From Comamonas granuli NBRC 101663 (GTDB lineage Bacteria; Pseudomonadota; Gammaproteobacteria; Burkholderiales; Burkholderiaceae_C): a stretch of DNA of 64,000 bases. The notes under the pieces are model-generated. The model had not been told where the DNA came from, searched no databases, and worked only from the letters and a program-made list of their open reading frames with translations. Location: NCBI RefSeq assembly GCF_000739995.1, contig NZ_BBJX01000010.1:1-64000 (forward strand), read 5' to 3'. The translations under genes and the position numbers were made by a program. This document shows, one piece after another, positions 24,743 to 32,241 of the stretch (positions are counted from its first letter, which is position 1; every line of letters begins with the position of its first letter).

Positions 24743-24958
24743 ATGTCCGAACGCGAACCCTTCTCTATTTCCCCGCCGTCTGACCGGCCTCGGCACCCGC
24801 AGCAGGAAGTTGCCGACCTGCTGGCCGCAGCACTGCTGCGCCTGCGCGCGCGCCAGGCCAGCCACATCACCGAAAACAGCGAGCGCGTTCGCCTTGGCTT
24901 CTCCGGCCAACAGCGCGTGAATGCGAACCCCGATCACCACTACGGAGTTCGCCCATGA
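24743..24958 (+). CDS. Small hypothetical protein before DUF2924
   Basis: A 71-aa polar protein of unknown function, with a Leu/Ala/Arg helix around residues 24-42 (EVADLLAAALLRLRARQAS). Its stop overlaps the DUF2924 start (ATGA), indicating coupled translation. I recall similar short genes before DUF2924-recombinase pairs in other proteobacterial prophages. Confidence 0.65.
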   Translation: MSEREPFSISPPSDRPRHPQQEVADLLAAALLRLRARQASHITENSERVRLGFSGQQRVNANPDHHYGVRP

Positions 24959-25425
24959 CGGCACACGCACCACCACCCGCCACCACGGTCGCCGCCCAGG
25001 TCGCCGGAATCCCCCATCTGTCGATGGGCGATCTCTGGGCACTGTGGGACGAGCATTTCGATGAACGGCCCGGCCACCACCATCGCGGCTGGCTGGAGAG
25101 CCGACTGGCCTACAGGATTCAGGAACGCGCCTTCGGCGGTCTGAAACCCTCTCTGCGCAAAAAGCTCGAAGAGGTCGGTGAAACCGGTATCCTGCCCAAG
25201 TCGCTGCGAAGCGACGCTCAACGCCTGTTGCCCGGCACCATCCTCACGCGCATCTACGACGACGTCGAGCATCGCGTGCTGGTGCGCGGCACGGGCGACT
25301 TCGAGTATCAGGGGCAACGCTTCAAGAGCCTGTCCGCGATTGCGGGCCACATCACCGGCAGCCACTGGTCGGGCCCAGTGTTCTTCGGCCTGAAGACGCC
25401 CGCCGCCAAGAAGGTGACGGCATGA
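24955..25425 (+). CDS. DUF2924 domain-containing protein
   Basis: A 156-aa protein matching DUF2924. It contains LWALWDEHFDERPGHHHRGW and LESRLAYRIQERAFGGL, and a C-terminal strand-rich part GTILTRIYDDVEHRVLVR, FEYQGQRFKSLSAIAGHITG. The second half resembles small domains that recur next to serine recombinases. The family has no established function but is commonly the immediate upstream partner of a large serine recombinase; here the two overlap by 4 nt (ATGA). A recombination directionality or accessory role is inferred. Confidence 0.88.
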   Translation: MTAHAPPPATTVAAQVAGIPHLSMGDLWALWDEHFDERPGHHHRGWLESRLAYRIQERAFGGLKPSLRKKLEEVGETGILPKSLRSDAQRLLPGTILTRIYDDVEHRVLVRGTGDFEYQGQRFKSLSAIAGHITGSHWSGPVFFGLKTPAAKKVTA

Positions 25426-26843
25426 GTTCCCCGCGCGCTCATTCCCTGCCGACGGTCACGCCGAAGAAGCGTTGCGCCGTCTACACCCGCAAATCCACCG
25501 ACGAAGGGCTGGATCAGGAATACAACAGCCTCGAAGCCCAGCGCGACGCGGGCCTCGCCTTCATCGCCAGCCAGCGGCACGAGGGTTGGATCGCCGTCGG
25601 CGACGGCTACGATGACGGTGGCTACTCCGGCGGCAACATGGAGCGCCCGGCGCTGCGCCGCCTGATGGCCGACATCGAGGCCGGGAAGATCGACACCGTG
25701 GTCGTCTACAAGATCGATCGCCTGACGCGCAGCCTGCCGGACTTCGCCAAGCTGGTCGAGGTGTTCGACCGCAACGGCGTGTCCTTCGTCTCGGTCACGC
25801 AGCAGTTCAACACCACGACCTCGATGGGGCGGCTGACACTGAACATCCTGCTGTCCTTCGCGCAGTTCGAGCGCGAGGTTACGGGCGAGCGCATCCGCGA
25901 CAAGATCGCGGCGAGCAAGGCCAAGGGCATGTGGATGGGCGGCGTTCCGCCCTTGGGCTACGACGTCGTCGAGCGCAAGCTCATCGTCAACGAACGCGAG
26001 GCGGCGCTGGTGCGCGACATCTTCCGGCGCTACGGCGAGCATGGCTCGGCGGCGCGACTGGTGCGCGAACTGGACATCGAAGGCCACACCACCAAGGCGT
26101 GGGTGACGCAAACCGGACGGCAGCGACCGGGGCGCACCATCGACCAGCAGTACCTGTTCACGATGCTGCGCAACCGCATCTACCTCGGTGAAATCTCCAA
26201 CAACGGCCAGTGGTACGAGGGCCAACACGAAGCCATCGCCACCCCGGCGCTGTGGGATGCGGCGCACGCCTTCATCGAACGGCGCAAGCAGGCGCCGCGC
26301 GAACACGCCGCCAAGCATCCGGCGCTGCTGGCGGGCCTGCTGTTCGCGCCCGATGGCCAGCGCATGCTGCACTCCTTCGTCAAGAAGAAGAACGGGCGGC
26401 AGTACCGCTACTACGTTCCCTACCTGCACAAGCGACGCAACGCGGGCGCGAGCCTATCGCCCCATACTCCGGATCGGCCGGACGTCGGCCATCTGCCCGC
26501 CGCCGAAATCGAGAACGCGGTGCTGGCACAAATCCACGCGGCGCTCTCCGCGCCGCAGATGCTGATCGCGGTGTGGCGATCCTGCCAGCAGCATCCTGCA
26601 GGTAGCAAGCTCGACGAAGCGCAGGTGGTCGTGGCCATGCAGCGCATCGGCGACGTGTGGGCGCAGTTGTTCCCCGCCGAGCAGCAACGCATCACGCGGC
26701 TGCTGATCGAACGGGTGCGGTTGCACGGGCATGGGCTGGACATCGTCTGGCGCGAGGACGGCTGGATCGGCTTCGGTGCCGACATCGGCGCGCACCCGCT
26801 TGTCGAGGAAGCCCGCGCGCAGACCGAAGAGGCGCTGGCATGA
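25422..26843 (+). CDS. Large serine recombinase
   Basis: A 473-aa site-specific recombinase. The resolvase domain has catalytic Ser25 in CAVYTRKSTDEG, plus YSGGNMERPALRRLM and VVYKIDRLTRS. The Recombinase domain follows (GGVPPLGYDV..., NRIYLGEI). Where many relatives carry a Cys4 zinc ribbon, the equivalent LLFAPDGQRMLHSFVKKKNG has no cysteines. It is the only integrase-type enzyme in the window and the likely integration/excision enzyme of the prophage, although it lies about 8 kb inside the left boundary. Confidence 0.9.
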   Translation: MSSPRAHSLPTVTPKKRCAVYTRKSTDEGLDQEYNSLEAQRDAGLAFIASQRHEGWIAVGDGYDDGGYSGGNMERPALRRLMADIEAGKIDTVVVYKIDRLTRSLPDFAKLVEVFDRNGVSFVSVTQQFNTTTSMGRLTLNILLSFAQFEREVTGERIRDKIAASKAKGMWMGGVPPLGYDVVERKLIVNEREAALVRDIFRRYGEHGSAARLVRELDIEGHTTKAWVTQTGRQRPGRTIDQQYLFTMLRNRIYLGEISNNGQWYEGQHEAIATPALWDAAHAFIERRKQAPREHAAKHPALLAGLLFAPDGQRMLHSFVKKKNGRQYRYYVPYLHKRRNAGASLSPHTPDRPDVGHLPAAEIENAVLAQIHAALSAPQMLIAVWRSCQQHPAGSKLDEAQVVVAMQRIGDVWAQLFPAEQQRITRLLIERVRLHGHGLDIVWREDGWIGFGADIGAHPLVEEARAQTEEALA

Positions 26844-27304
26844 ACACCACGGCGAACCCGCGCAAGCGCACCGTCCACATCGAGGTCGGTACCGATGCCC
26901 GCAGCTACGTCAGCGGCGATCAGCGGGTCACGCTGGTGCCGTTGACGATCACGCACCGCCAGAACCGCAAACTGCTGATCCCGCCCGCGCCCGACGCCAC
27001 TGGTGCGGTGGGCGGCTTCGACGCGCCGATGATCAAGACGCTGGGCAAGGCCTTCTACTGGAAGCGGCTGATCGACGAAGGCGTCTATCCGACGACCGCA
27101 GATCTGGCGCGCGCGCTGAAAGTGGAGACAGGCTGGGCGGCCGAGGTGCTGCGCATGACCATGCTGGCCCCGGACATCGTCGAGGCGATCTTCGAGGGCC
27201 GCCAACCCCGGCATCTGAACCTGCACACGCTGCGCGGCCGCCAAGACCCGTTGCCCCGCGACTGGGTCGAACAGCGTCGGCTGCTGGGCTTTGCCGACGC
27301 CTGA
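26840..27304 (+). CDS. HTH protein coupled to the serine recombinase
   Basis: A 154-aa protein whose start overlaps the recombinase stop (ATGA). Residues about 90-135 (DLARALKVETGWAAEVLRMT, LAPDIVEAIFEGRQP) have the pattern of the KorB/ParB helix-turn-helix. The N-terminal half is strand-rich. Tight coupling suggests an accessory DNA-binding partner of recombination, possibly a directionality factor. No named family is assigned. Confidence 0.7.
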   Translation: MNTTANPRKRTVHIEVGTDARSYVSGDQRVTLVPLTITHRQNRKLLIPPAPDATGAVGGFDAPMIKTLGKAFYWKRLIDEGVYPTTADLARALKVETGWAAEVLRMTMLAPDIVEAIFEGRQPRHLNLHTLRGRQDPLPRDWVEQRRLLGFADA

Positions 27305-27329
27305 ACCCCGTCCCCGATTTCCGCTGACG

Positions 27330-27358
27330 ACGGCGAGCCATGTGCTCGCCGTTTTCGT
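27330..27358 (+). terminator. Terminator after the recombinase unit
   Basis: ACGGCGAGC (27330-27338) and GCTCGCCGT (27344-27352) form a 9-bp stem with a 5-nt loop followed by TTTCGTT, 26 nt after the upstream stop. Confidence 0.75.
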
Positions 27359-27372
27359 TGGCGCGGGCGGAT

Positions 27373-27427
27373 TGGCGAACCCGAAGTTTCCGCATGGTTC
27401 GCCATTGCGTCCCTTCAAGGTTCGCCA
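27373..27427 (+). repeat. Evenly spaced GGTTCGCCA repeats upstream of the early operon
   Basis: TGGCGAACC (27373-27381, inverted), GGTTCGCCA (27396-27404) and GGTTCGCCA (27419-27427) are spaced exactly 23 nt apart. They sit 52 nt before the first gene of the early operon and look like operator sites or a small iteron set. The GTTCGC core recurs in the array at 35962-36016. Confidence 0.6.
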
Positions 27428-27478
27428 CCCGAATTTTGGAATGACACCTGTTCCTCAACAACGCAACAGGAGCGTTCC

Positions 27479-27754
27479 ATGCAGACATCAGCAAGCCCTT
27501 TTCCCCGGTCGCCCTCATCGGCGAACGCTCAGGGGATCAACAGCCTATCGCCCGGCGACCGCCGGGTACTCAACGAGAACGAACTGGCCCAGCGGTGGGG
27601 CGTCAGCCCCAAGACCCTGCAACGCTGGCGCAGCGAAGGTCGCGGCCCGCGCTACCTGAAGCTGTCCAAGCGCGTCGGCTACCCCGTGGATGCGGTCATC
27701 GAGTTCGAGCGCGACGCGCTGCACGACTCGACGTCCGAACGCGCGGCGGTCTGA
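27479..27754 (+). CDS. Excisionase-like helix-turn-helix protein
   Basis: A 91-aa protein with a MerR/HTH_17-type domain in its second half (LNENELAQRWGVSPKTLQRW, then GPRYLKLSKRVGYPVDAVIE). It is the first gene of the early operon, with AGGAG 6 nt before its ATG and the GGTTCGCCA repeats just upstream. Candidate roles are operon regulator or excisionase. Confidence 0.82.
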   Translation: MQTSASPFPRSPSSANAQGINSLSPGDRRVLNENELAQRWGVSPKTLQRWRSEGRGPRYLKLSKRVGYPVDAVIEFERDALHDSTSERAAV

Positions 27755-27765
27755 GGAGCGATGCC

Positions 27766-28251
27766 ATGAGCGACATCACCCTCTTTCCCGCCGACATCGC
27801 CGCGATGTCCGTCAGCCAGTTGGCCGCGCTGCCCGCCGCGCAGAAGGCCGAGATCGACAAGAACCTCGACGAAGCCCTCGACTGGCTCAAAAAGGCACGT
27901 ACCAAGTTCGATGCGGCACTCGACGCCGCCTATGGCGAACAGGCCCGCACGGCGCTGCGCGATTCCGGCCGCGACTTCGGCACCGCGCACATCGACGACG
28001 GCGCGCTGCACATCAAGTTCGAGCTGCCCAAGAAGGTCAGTTGGGATCAGAAGAAGCTCGGCGATATCGCCGCCCACATCGTGGCCTCCGGCGAGAAGGT
28101 CGAGCACTTCCTCGACGTGAAGCTGGCGGTTTCCGAATCGCGCTTCACCAACTGGCCGCCGTCGCTCCAGCAGGAGTTCGCCACCGCTCGCACGGTCGAG
28201 CCGGGCAAGCCGTCTTTCACCCTTTCCCTCGATTCGGAGCACTGTTCATGA
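27766..28251 (+). CDS. Hypothetical early phage protein
   Basis: A 161-aa acidic helical protein, no family recognised. The first 70 residues are Ala/Leu-rich helices (LDEALDWLKKARTKFDAALD); the second half has an FELPKKVSWDQKKL segment. ATG 27766 follows GAGGAG. The gene after it overlaps by 4 nt. Position in the early operon suggests a host-takeover or replication accessory role, unproven. Confidence 0.7.
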   Translation: MSDITLFPADIAAMSVSQLAALPAAQKAEIDKNLDEALDWLKKARTKFDAALDAAYGEQARTALRDSGRDFGTAHIDDGALHIKFELPKKVSWDQKKLGDIAAHIVASGEKVEHFLDVKLAVSESRFTNWPPSLQQEFATARTVEPGKPSFTLSLDSEHCS

Positions 28252-28529
28252 GCACCAGCCTCATCGCTTTGCTGCGTAAGCAGCTCCCGTCCATCTTCGG
28301 CGAATCCCTGCCTGCGGACATCCACTACCGCAACGCCGAGGGCACCGTGGTCGTCGTCGCGCTCGACGCGGCCACGGTGGACGAACTGGCCTTCGCCATC
28401 CAGACCGCCAGCGTGGAGGCGTCGGCCTTGAACCGCCGTCGCAACGCGCTGGAAGACCTCCACACCGAAGTGCGCAAGCGCGCCGCGCGCGGTGCCGACC
28501 GCATCGCTGACATCGAGTGGGAGGGCTGA
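28248..28529 (+). CDS. Small hypothetical early protein
   Basis: A 93-aa protein with a short N-terminal helix (SLIALLRKQLPSIFGE), a central strand pair and a basic helical C-terminus (LNRRRNALEDLHTEVRKRAA). No family is recognised. ATGA overlap with the gene before and a 2-nt gap to the antirepressor gene show it is translated within the operon. Confidence 0.7.
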   Translation: MSTSLIALLRKQLPSIFGESLPADIHYRNAEGTVVVVALDAATVDELAFAIQTASVEASALNRRRNALEDLHTEVRKRAARGADRIADIEWEG

Positions 28530-28531
28530 TC

Positions 28532-29293
28532 ATGAGCGCGATCATTCCCTTCCAGTTCGAAGCGCACGCCGTGCGTGTGCAGGTCGACGACGCGGGCCTG
28601 CCGTGGTTCAACGCCAGCGACGTCTGTGATGCGCTGGAGATGGGCAACCCGTCACAGGCGATCAAGTCCCACGTCGATGCCGATGATCTCCAGAAACTGG
28701 AGGTCATCGACAACCTCGGACGCACGCAGCGCGCCAACCACGTCAACGAGTCGGGCCTTTACGCCCTGATCCTCGGCAGCACGAAGGACGCCGCGAAACG
28801 CTTCAAGCGTTGGGTGACCGGCGAGGTGCTGCCCGCGATCCGCAAGACCGGCGCGTATGCCGTCCCCGGCACGCTGGCGGCCTTGCCCGCGCTGACCCAC
28901 GACCGCGTGTCCGCGATCCTGCTGATCGGCGACGCCGTGGCGAAGGTGCCGGGCGTCAAGTCCGGCATTGCGATGGCGGCGACGCTGACCTGCATTCACG
29001 AGAACACGGGCCTCGCCGTCGAGACGCTGCGCCGCACGCTGCCCGCCGCCAACGAGCCGATCTGCTCGCTCAACGCCACCCAGCTCGGCAAGCTGCTGAA
29101 CCGCTCGGCGAAGGCGACGAACCAGTTGCTGGCGGCGGGCGGTTTCCAGTTTCGCAACGACCGCGACGAATGGGAACTGACCGAAGCCGGTGAAGCGTGG
29201 GCCGAGGCCATGCCGTACTCGCGCAACGGCCACAGCGGCTACCAGATTCTCTGGAATCCGGCCGTCGCCGACGAGCTGAGGGAGGTTGCGTGA
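28532..29293 (+). CDS. BRO-family antirepressor-like protein
   Basis: A 253-aa protein. The N-terminal BRO-N domain (residues about 10-110) shows PWFNASDVCDALEMGNPSQA, then HVNESGLYALILGSTK and FKRWVTGEVLPAIRKTGAYA. The C-terminal part has a winged-helix-like stretch (LNATQLGKLLNRSAKATNQL). Phage antirepressors of this type counteract the lysogeny repressor or modulate early transcription. ATG 28532 was chosen over an in-frame start 15 nt upstream. It ends in an overlap with the ATPase gene. Confidence 0.85.
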   Translation: MSAIIPFQFEAHAVRVQVDDAGLPWFNASDVCDALEMGNPSQAIKSHVDADDLQKLEVIDNLGRTQRANHVNESGLYALILGSTKDAAKRFKRWVTGEVLPAIRKTGAYAVPGTLAALPALTHDRVSAILLIGDAVAKVPGVKSGIAMAATLTCIHENTGLAVETLRRTLPAANEPICSLNATQLGKLLNRSAKATNQLLAAGGFQFRNDRDEWELTEAGEAWAEAMPYSRNGHSGYQILWNPAVADELREVA

Positions 29294-30147
29294 TGAGCCT
29301 CCCCATCATCTCCGCGCAACAGCGCATGGCCGAGCGCAAGGGCGTGAAGCTCTTGATGCTCGGGAAGTCCGGCATCGGCAAGACCACCCGGCTCAAAGAC
29401 CTCGATCCGAAGACCACGCTGTTCCTCGACATCGAGGCGGGCGACCTGGCCGTTGCCGACTGGCCGGGCGACACCATCCGTCCGGCCTCGTGGCCGGAAT
29501 CGCGCGACTTCTTCGTGTTCCTTGCCGGGCCCGACAAGTCGCTGCCGCCGGACGCAGCGTTCTCGCATGCGCACTACGACCACGTCATCGAGAAGTTCGG
29601 CGACCCGGCGCAGCTCGACCGTTACCACACGTTCTTCCTCGACTCGATCACGCAGCTCTCGCGCCAATGCTTCGCGTGGTGCAAGACGCAACCGGGCGCT
29701 GTCAGCGACCGCACCGGCAAGCCCGACATGCGCGGCGCTTACGGCCTGCTCGGCCAGGAGATGGTCAGCGCCTTGACGCACCTGCAACACGCGCGCGGTA
29801 AGAACGTGGTGTTCGTCTGCATCCTCGACGAACGGCTCGACGACTACAACCGCAAGGTGTTCGTGCCGCAGATCGAAGGCAGCAAGACCAGCCTCGAACT
29901 GCCTGGCATCGTCGATGAGGTCGTGACGCTGGCCGAGATCAAGGCCCAGAACCCGGATGGCCGCGACAGCAGCTTCCGCGCCTTCGTCACCCACACCCTC
30001 AATCCCTACGGCTTCCCGGCCAAAGACCGCAGCGGTCGCCTCGACCTGCTCGAACCGCCGGACTTGAACGCGCTGATCGCCAAGTGCGCGGGCACGCCCG
30101 TGCCCGCCAGCGCCGCCATTCCCCCATCCATCGAATCTCAGGAGTAA
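29293..30147 (+). CDS. Phage RecA-like (Sak4-type) ATPase
   Basis: A 284-aa ATP-binding protein. Walker A is MLGKSGIGKTTRLKDLD (residues about 22-38); a Walker-B-like strand is YHTFFLDSITQLSR near residue 113. The core looks like a single RecA fold without the extra RecA domains. Sak4-type proteins act as single-strand annealing or strand-exchange recombinases in phages and usually sit beside an SSB, as here. The start overlaps the preceding stop. Confidence 0.82.
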   Translation: MSLPIISAQQRMAERKGVKLLMLGKSGIGKTTRLKDLDPKTTLFLDIEAGDLAVADWPGDTIRPASWPESRDFFVFLAGPDKSLPPDAAFSHAHYDHVIEKFGDPAQLDRYHTFFLDSITQLSRQCFAWCKTQPGAVSDRTGKPDMRGAYGLLGQEMVSALTHLQHARGKNVVFVCILDERLDDYNRKVFVPQIEGSKTSLELPGIVDEVVTLAEIKAQNPDGRDSSFRAFVTHTLNPYGFPAKDRSGRLDLLEPPDLNALIAKCAGTPVPASAAIPPSIESQE

Positions 30148-30152
30148 TCGCC

Positions 30153-30794
30153 ATGACCACACAGAATTGGAACGACTTCAACGACGCCGAGCAGCAGCAA
30201 GGCTTCGATCTCATCCCCAAGGGCACCATCGTCCCGGTGCGCATGACCATCAAACCCGGTGGTCACGACGACCCGTCGCAGAACTGGACGGGCGGCTACG
30301 CCACCCAGTCCCTCGACACCGGCTCGGTCTATCTCGCTGCCGAGTTCGTGGTGACTGCAGGCGACCACGCCAAACGCAAGATGTGGTCGAACATTGGCTT
30401 GTACTCGCCGAAGGGGCCGACCTGGGGTCAGATGGGGCGTACTTTCATCCGCGCCGCGCTCAACAGCGCCCGCAACGTCCATCCGCAAGACAACAGCCCA
30501 CAAGCCTCTGCGGCACGCCGCATCCAGGGCTTCCACGAACTGGACGGCATCGAGTTCCTCGCACGCGTGGACGTCGAGAAGGATGCCAAGGGTGGTGATC
30601 GCAACGTCGTGAAGCTCGCGGTCGAACCCGACCATCCCGACTACGCCAAGTTCATGGGCGTGCCGCCCAAGACCAAGACCGGCGGTGGTAACTCCGGCGC
30701 TCCGGCACAGGCCGCGCCTTCGTCCTACGCCACCGCCACATCCGCCGCGCCACAGCGCGCTCCGGTGACCGGCAAGCCCGCGTGGGCGCAGTGA
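30153..30794 (+). CDS. Phage SSB-like protein
   Basis: A 213-aa protein in the position of the single-stranded-DNA-binding partner of Sak4. An OB-like strand-rich core (PKGTIVPVRMTIKPGG, YLAAEFVVTAGDHAKRKMWS) is followed by a flexible Gly/Ala/Pro tail from about residue 170. There is no acidic DDDIPF-type tip; the protein ends in GKPAWAQ. Function is assigned by position and general fold. Confidence 0.68.
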   Translation: MTTQNWNDFNDAEQQQGFDLIPKGTIVPVRMTIKPGGHDDPSQNWTGGYATQSLDTGSVYLAAEFVVTAGDHAKRKMWSNIGLYSPKGPTWGQMGRTFIRAALNSARNVHPQDNSPQASAARRIQGFHELDGIEFLARVDVEKDAKGGDRNVVKLAVEPDHPDYAKFMGVPPKTKTGGGNSGAPAQAAPSSYATATSAAPQRAPVTGKPAWAQ

Positions 30795-30803
30795 GGGAGG
30801 CGA

Positions 30804-31286
30804 ATGAAATGCTGGGTCTGCAAACGACAGGCGCGCGGCTACGGCCACACGGATGGCCGGTTCCAGACCGCCGATCCGCGCCGCTACGTGATGGACTGGG
30901 TGTTCTGCTCACGCCGCTGTCAGGACGCCTTTCACGCGCTCTATGGCAACTGGACGCGCGTGCAGGAAGGGCGCACGCCCAAGACGGAGGTCGCCATGAT
31001 CGATCCGTCTGATGTCGAGCTGGGCGCGATGCGCAAATGCCTGAAGGCCTTCGGCGAGGCAGCGGGCGAGATTGGTTTCGGCAAACCGCTGGGCGACTAC
31101 GCCGAAGCCGAGGCGCTGCGCGTCATCGACGCCATCGTCACCTGCTACACGGAGGCGATGGTCGAGCACCACGAGGTGACCAAGTACCCGCCTGTGCGCG
31201 GCATGGAGCCGACGCCCGATCCGTTCGGCTTCTCCGATCTGGAGGACAAGGCGTTCTGGGACGAGCCAAAGGGGAAGAAGCCATGA
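30804..31286 (+). CDS. DUF6511 family zinc-knuckle protein
   Basis: A 160-aa protein. The N-terminus has a paired-cysteine knuckle (KCWVCKRQARGYG then VFCSRRCQDAF). The C-terminal half is helical with PSDVELGAMRKCLKAFGEAA. This matches the DUF6511 family of phage proteins as I recall it; function unknown. It lies in the early operon and overlaps the nuclease gene by ATGA. Confidence 0.75.
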   Translation: MKCWVCKRQARGYGHTDGRFQTADPRRYVMDWVFCSRRCQDAFHALYGNWTRVQEGRTPKTEVAMIDPSDVELGAMRKCLKAFGEAAGEIGFGKPLGDYAEAEALRVIDAIVTCYTEAMVEHHEVTKYPPVRGMEPTPDPFGFSDLEDKAFWDEPKGKKP

Positions 31287-32017
31287 TGGACTTCAATTCC
31301 TCGGCCAGCGTCTCCGGCCAGATCACGGCACTGATCGACATCGGGATGCAGCGCATGCGCGAGCAGCAACCCGCGCGCGACTACCTCGGCGCATCGCGTC
31401 TGGGCATCGAGTGCGAGCGCGCCTTGCAGTTCGAATATGCCAAGGCTCCCGTGGATCACGGGCGCGACACGGGTGGTCGGATGCTGCGCATCTTCGAGCG
31501 CGGCCACGTCATGGAGGACTGCATGGTGGCGTGGCTGCGCGGCGCGGGTTTCGACCTACGCACGCAGAGACCCGACGGCGGCCAGTTCGGTTTCTCCGAC
31601 GCGCACGGTCGGCTGCGCGGTCACGTCGATGGCGTACTCGTCGACGGGCCGGAGGGCTTCCGCTATCCCGCGCTGTGGGAGAACAAATGCCTCGGCGCGA
31701 AGGCGTGGCGCGAGCTGGAAGCCAAAGGCCTCGTGGTCGCCAAGCCGGTGTATGCGGCGCAGGTCGCGCTGTATCAGGCGCACCTGCAACTGCACGAGCA
31801 CCCGGCGCTGTTCACCGCGATCAACGCCGACACGATGGACGTCTACGTCGAGCTGGTGGACTTCGATTCTTCGCTGGCGCAGCGCATGACCGACCGCGCG
31901 GTCAAGGTCATCTCCGCGACCGAAGCCGGTGAGCTGCTGCCGCGCAACTTCAACGACGCCACCCATTTCGAGTGCCGCATGTGCGCGTGGCAAGACCGCT
32001 GCTGGAGGCCGACATGA
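31283..32017 (+). CDS. Cas4/RecB-like PD-(D/E)XK nuclease with Fe-S cysteines
   Basis: A 244-aa nuclease. The active site reads GHVDGVLVDG, then ALWENKCLGAKAW, fitting (D)-(ExK). One cysteine lies early (GIECERALQFEY) and three near the C-terminus (FECRMCAWQDRCW), the four-cysteine layout that binds an iron-sulphur cluster in Cas4/AddB-type nucleases. In phages these resect DNA ends for Sak4-type recombination. Starts at ATG 31283 with a second ATG next to it. Confidence 0.84.
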   Translation: MMDFNSSASVSGQITALIDIGMQRMREQQPARDYLGASRLGIECERALQFEYAKAPVDHGRDTGGRMLRIFERGHVMEDCMVAWLRGAGFDLRTQRPDGGQFGFSDAHGRLRGHVDGVLVDGPEGFRYPALWENKCLGAKAWRELEAKGLVVAKPVYAAQVALYQAHLQLHEHPALFTAINADTMDVYVELVDFDSSLAQRMTDRAVKVISATEAGELLPRNFNDATHFECRMCAWQDRCWRPT

Positions 32018-32241
32018 ACCACACCCCTTTGGATCAGGTGCTCGGCGAGCAATTCATCGACGCGCGCCAAGCGGCGCTGATGTTCAATCTGCCGACCTAC
32101 TGGCTCTCGCAAGCCAAGGAACGCCAGCAGCGCCGCATCCCGCACTACCGCGTCGGCAAGCTCGTTCGCTTCAAGCCCAACGAACTGGAAGGGTGGATCG
32201 TCGCGCAGCAGCCCTCCGACGAGGAGGCTGTGGATGCTTGA
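32014..32241 (+). CDS. Small excisionase-type HTH protein
   Basis: A 75-aa single-domain protein of the HTH_17 type (FIDARQAALMFNLPTYWLSQ, IPHYRVGKLVRFKPNELEGW). Both ends overlap neighbours: ATGA with the nuclease gene and 8 nt with the primase gene. It may regulate or load the primase; no direct evidence. Confidence 0.8.
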   Translation: MNHTPLDQVLGEQFIDARQAALMFNLPTYWLSQAKERQQRRIPHYRVGKLVRFKPNELEGWIVAQQPSDEEAVDA

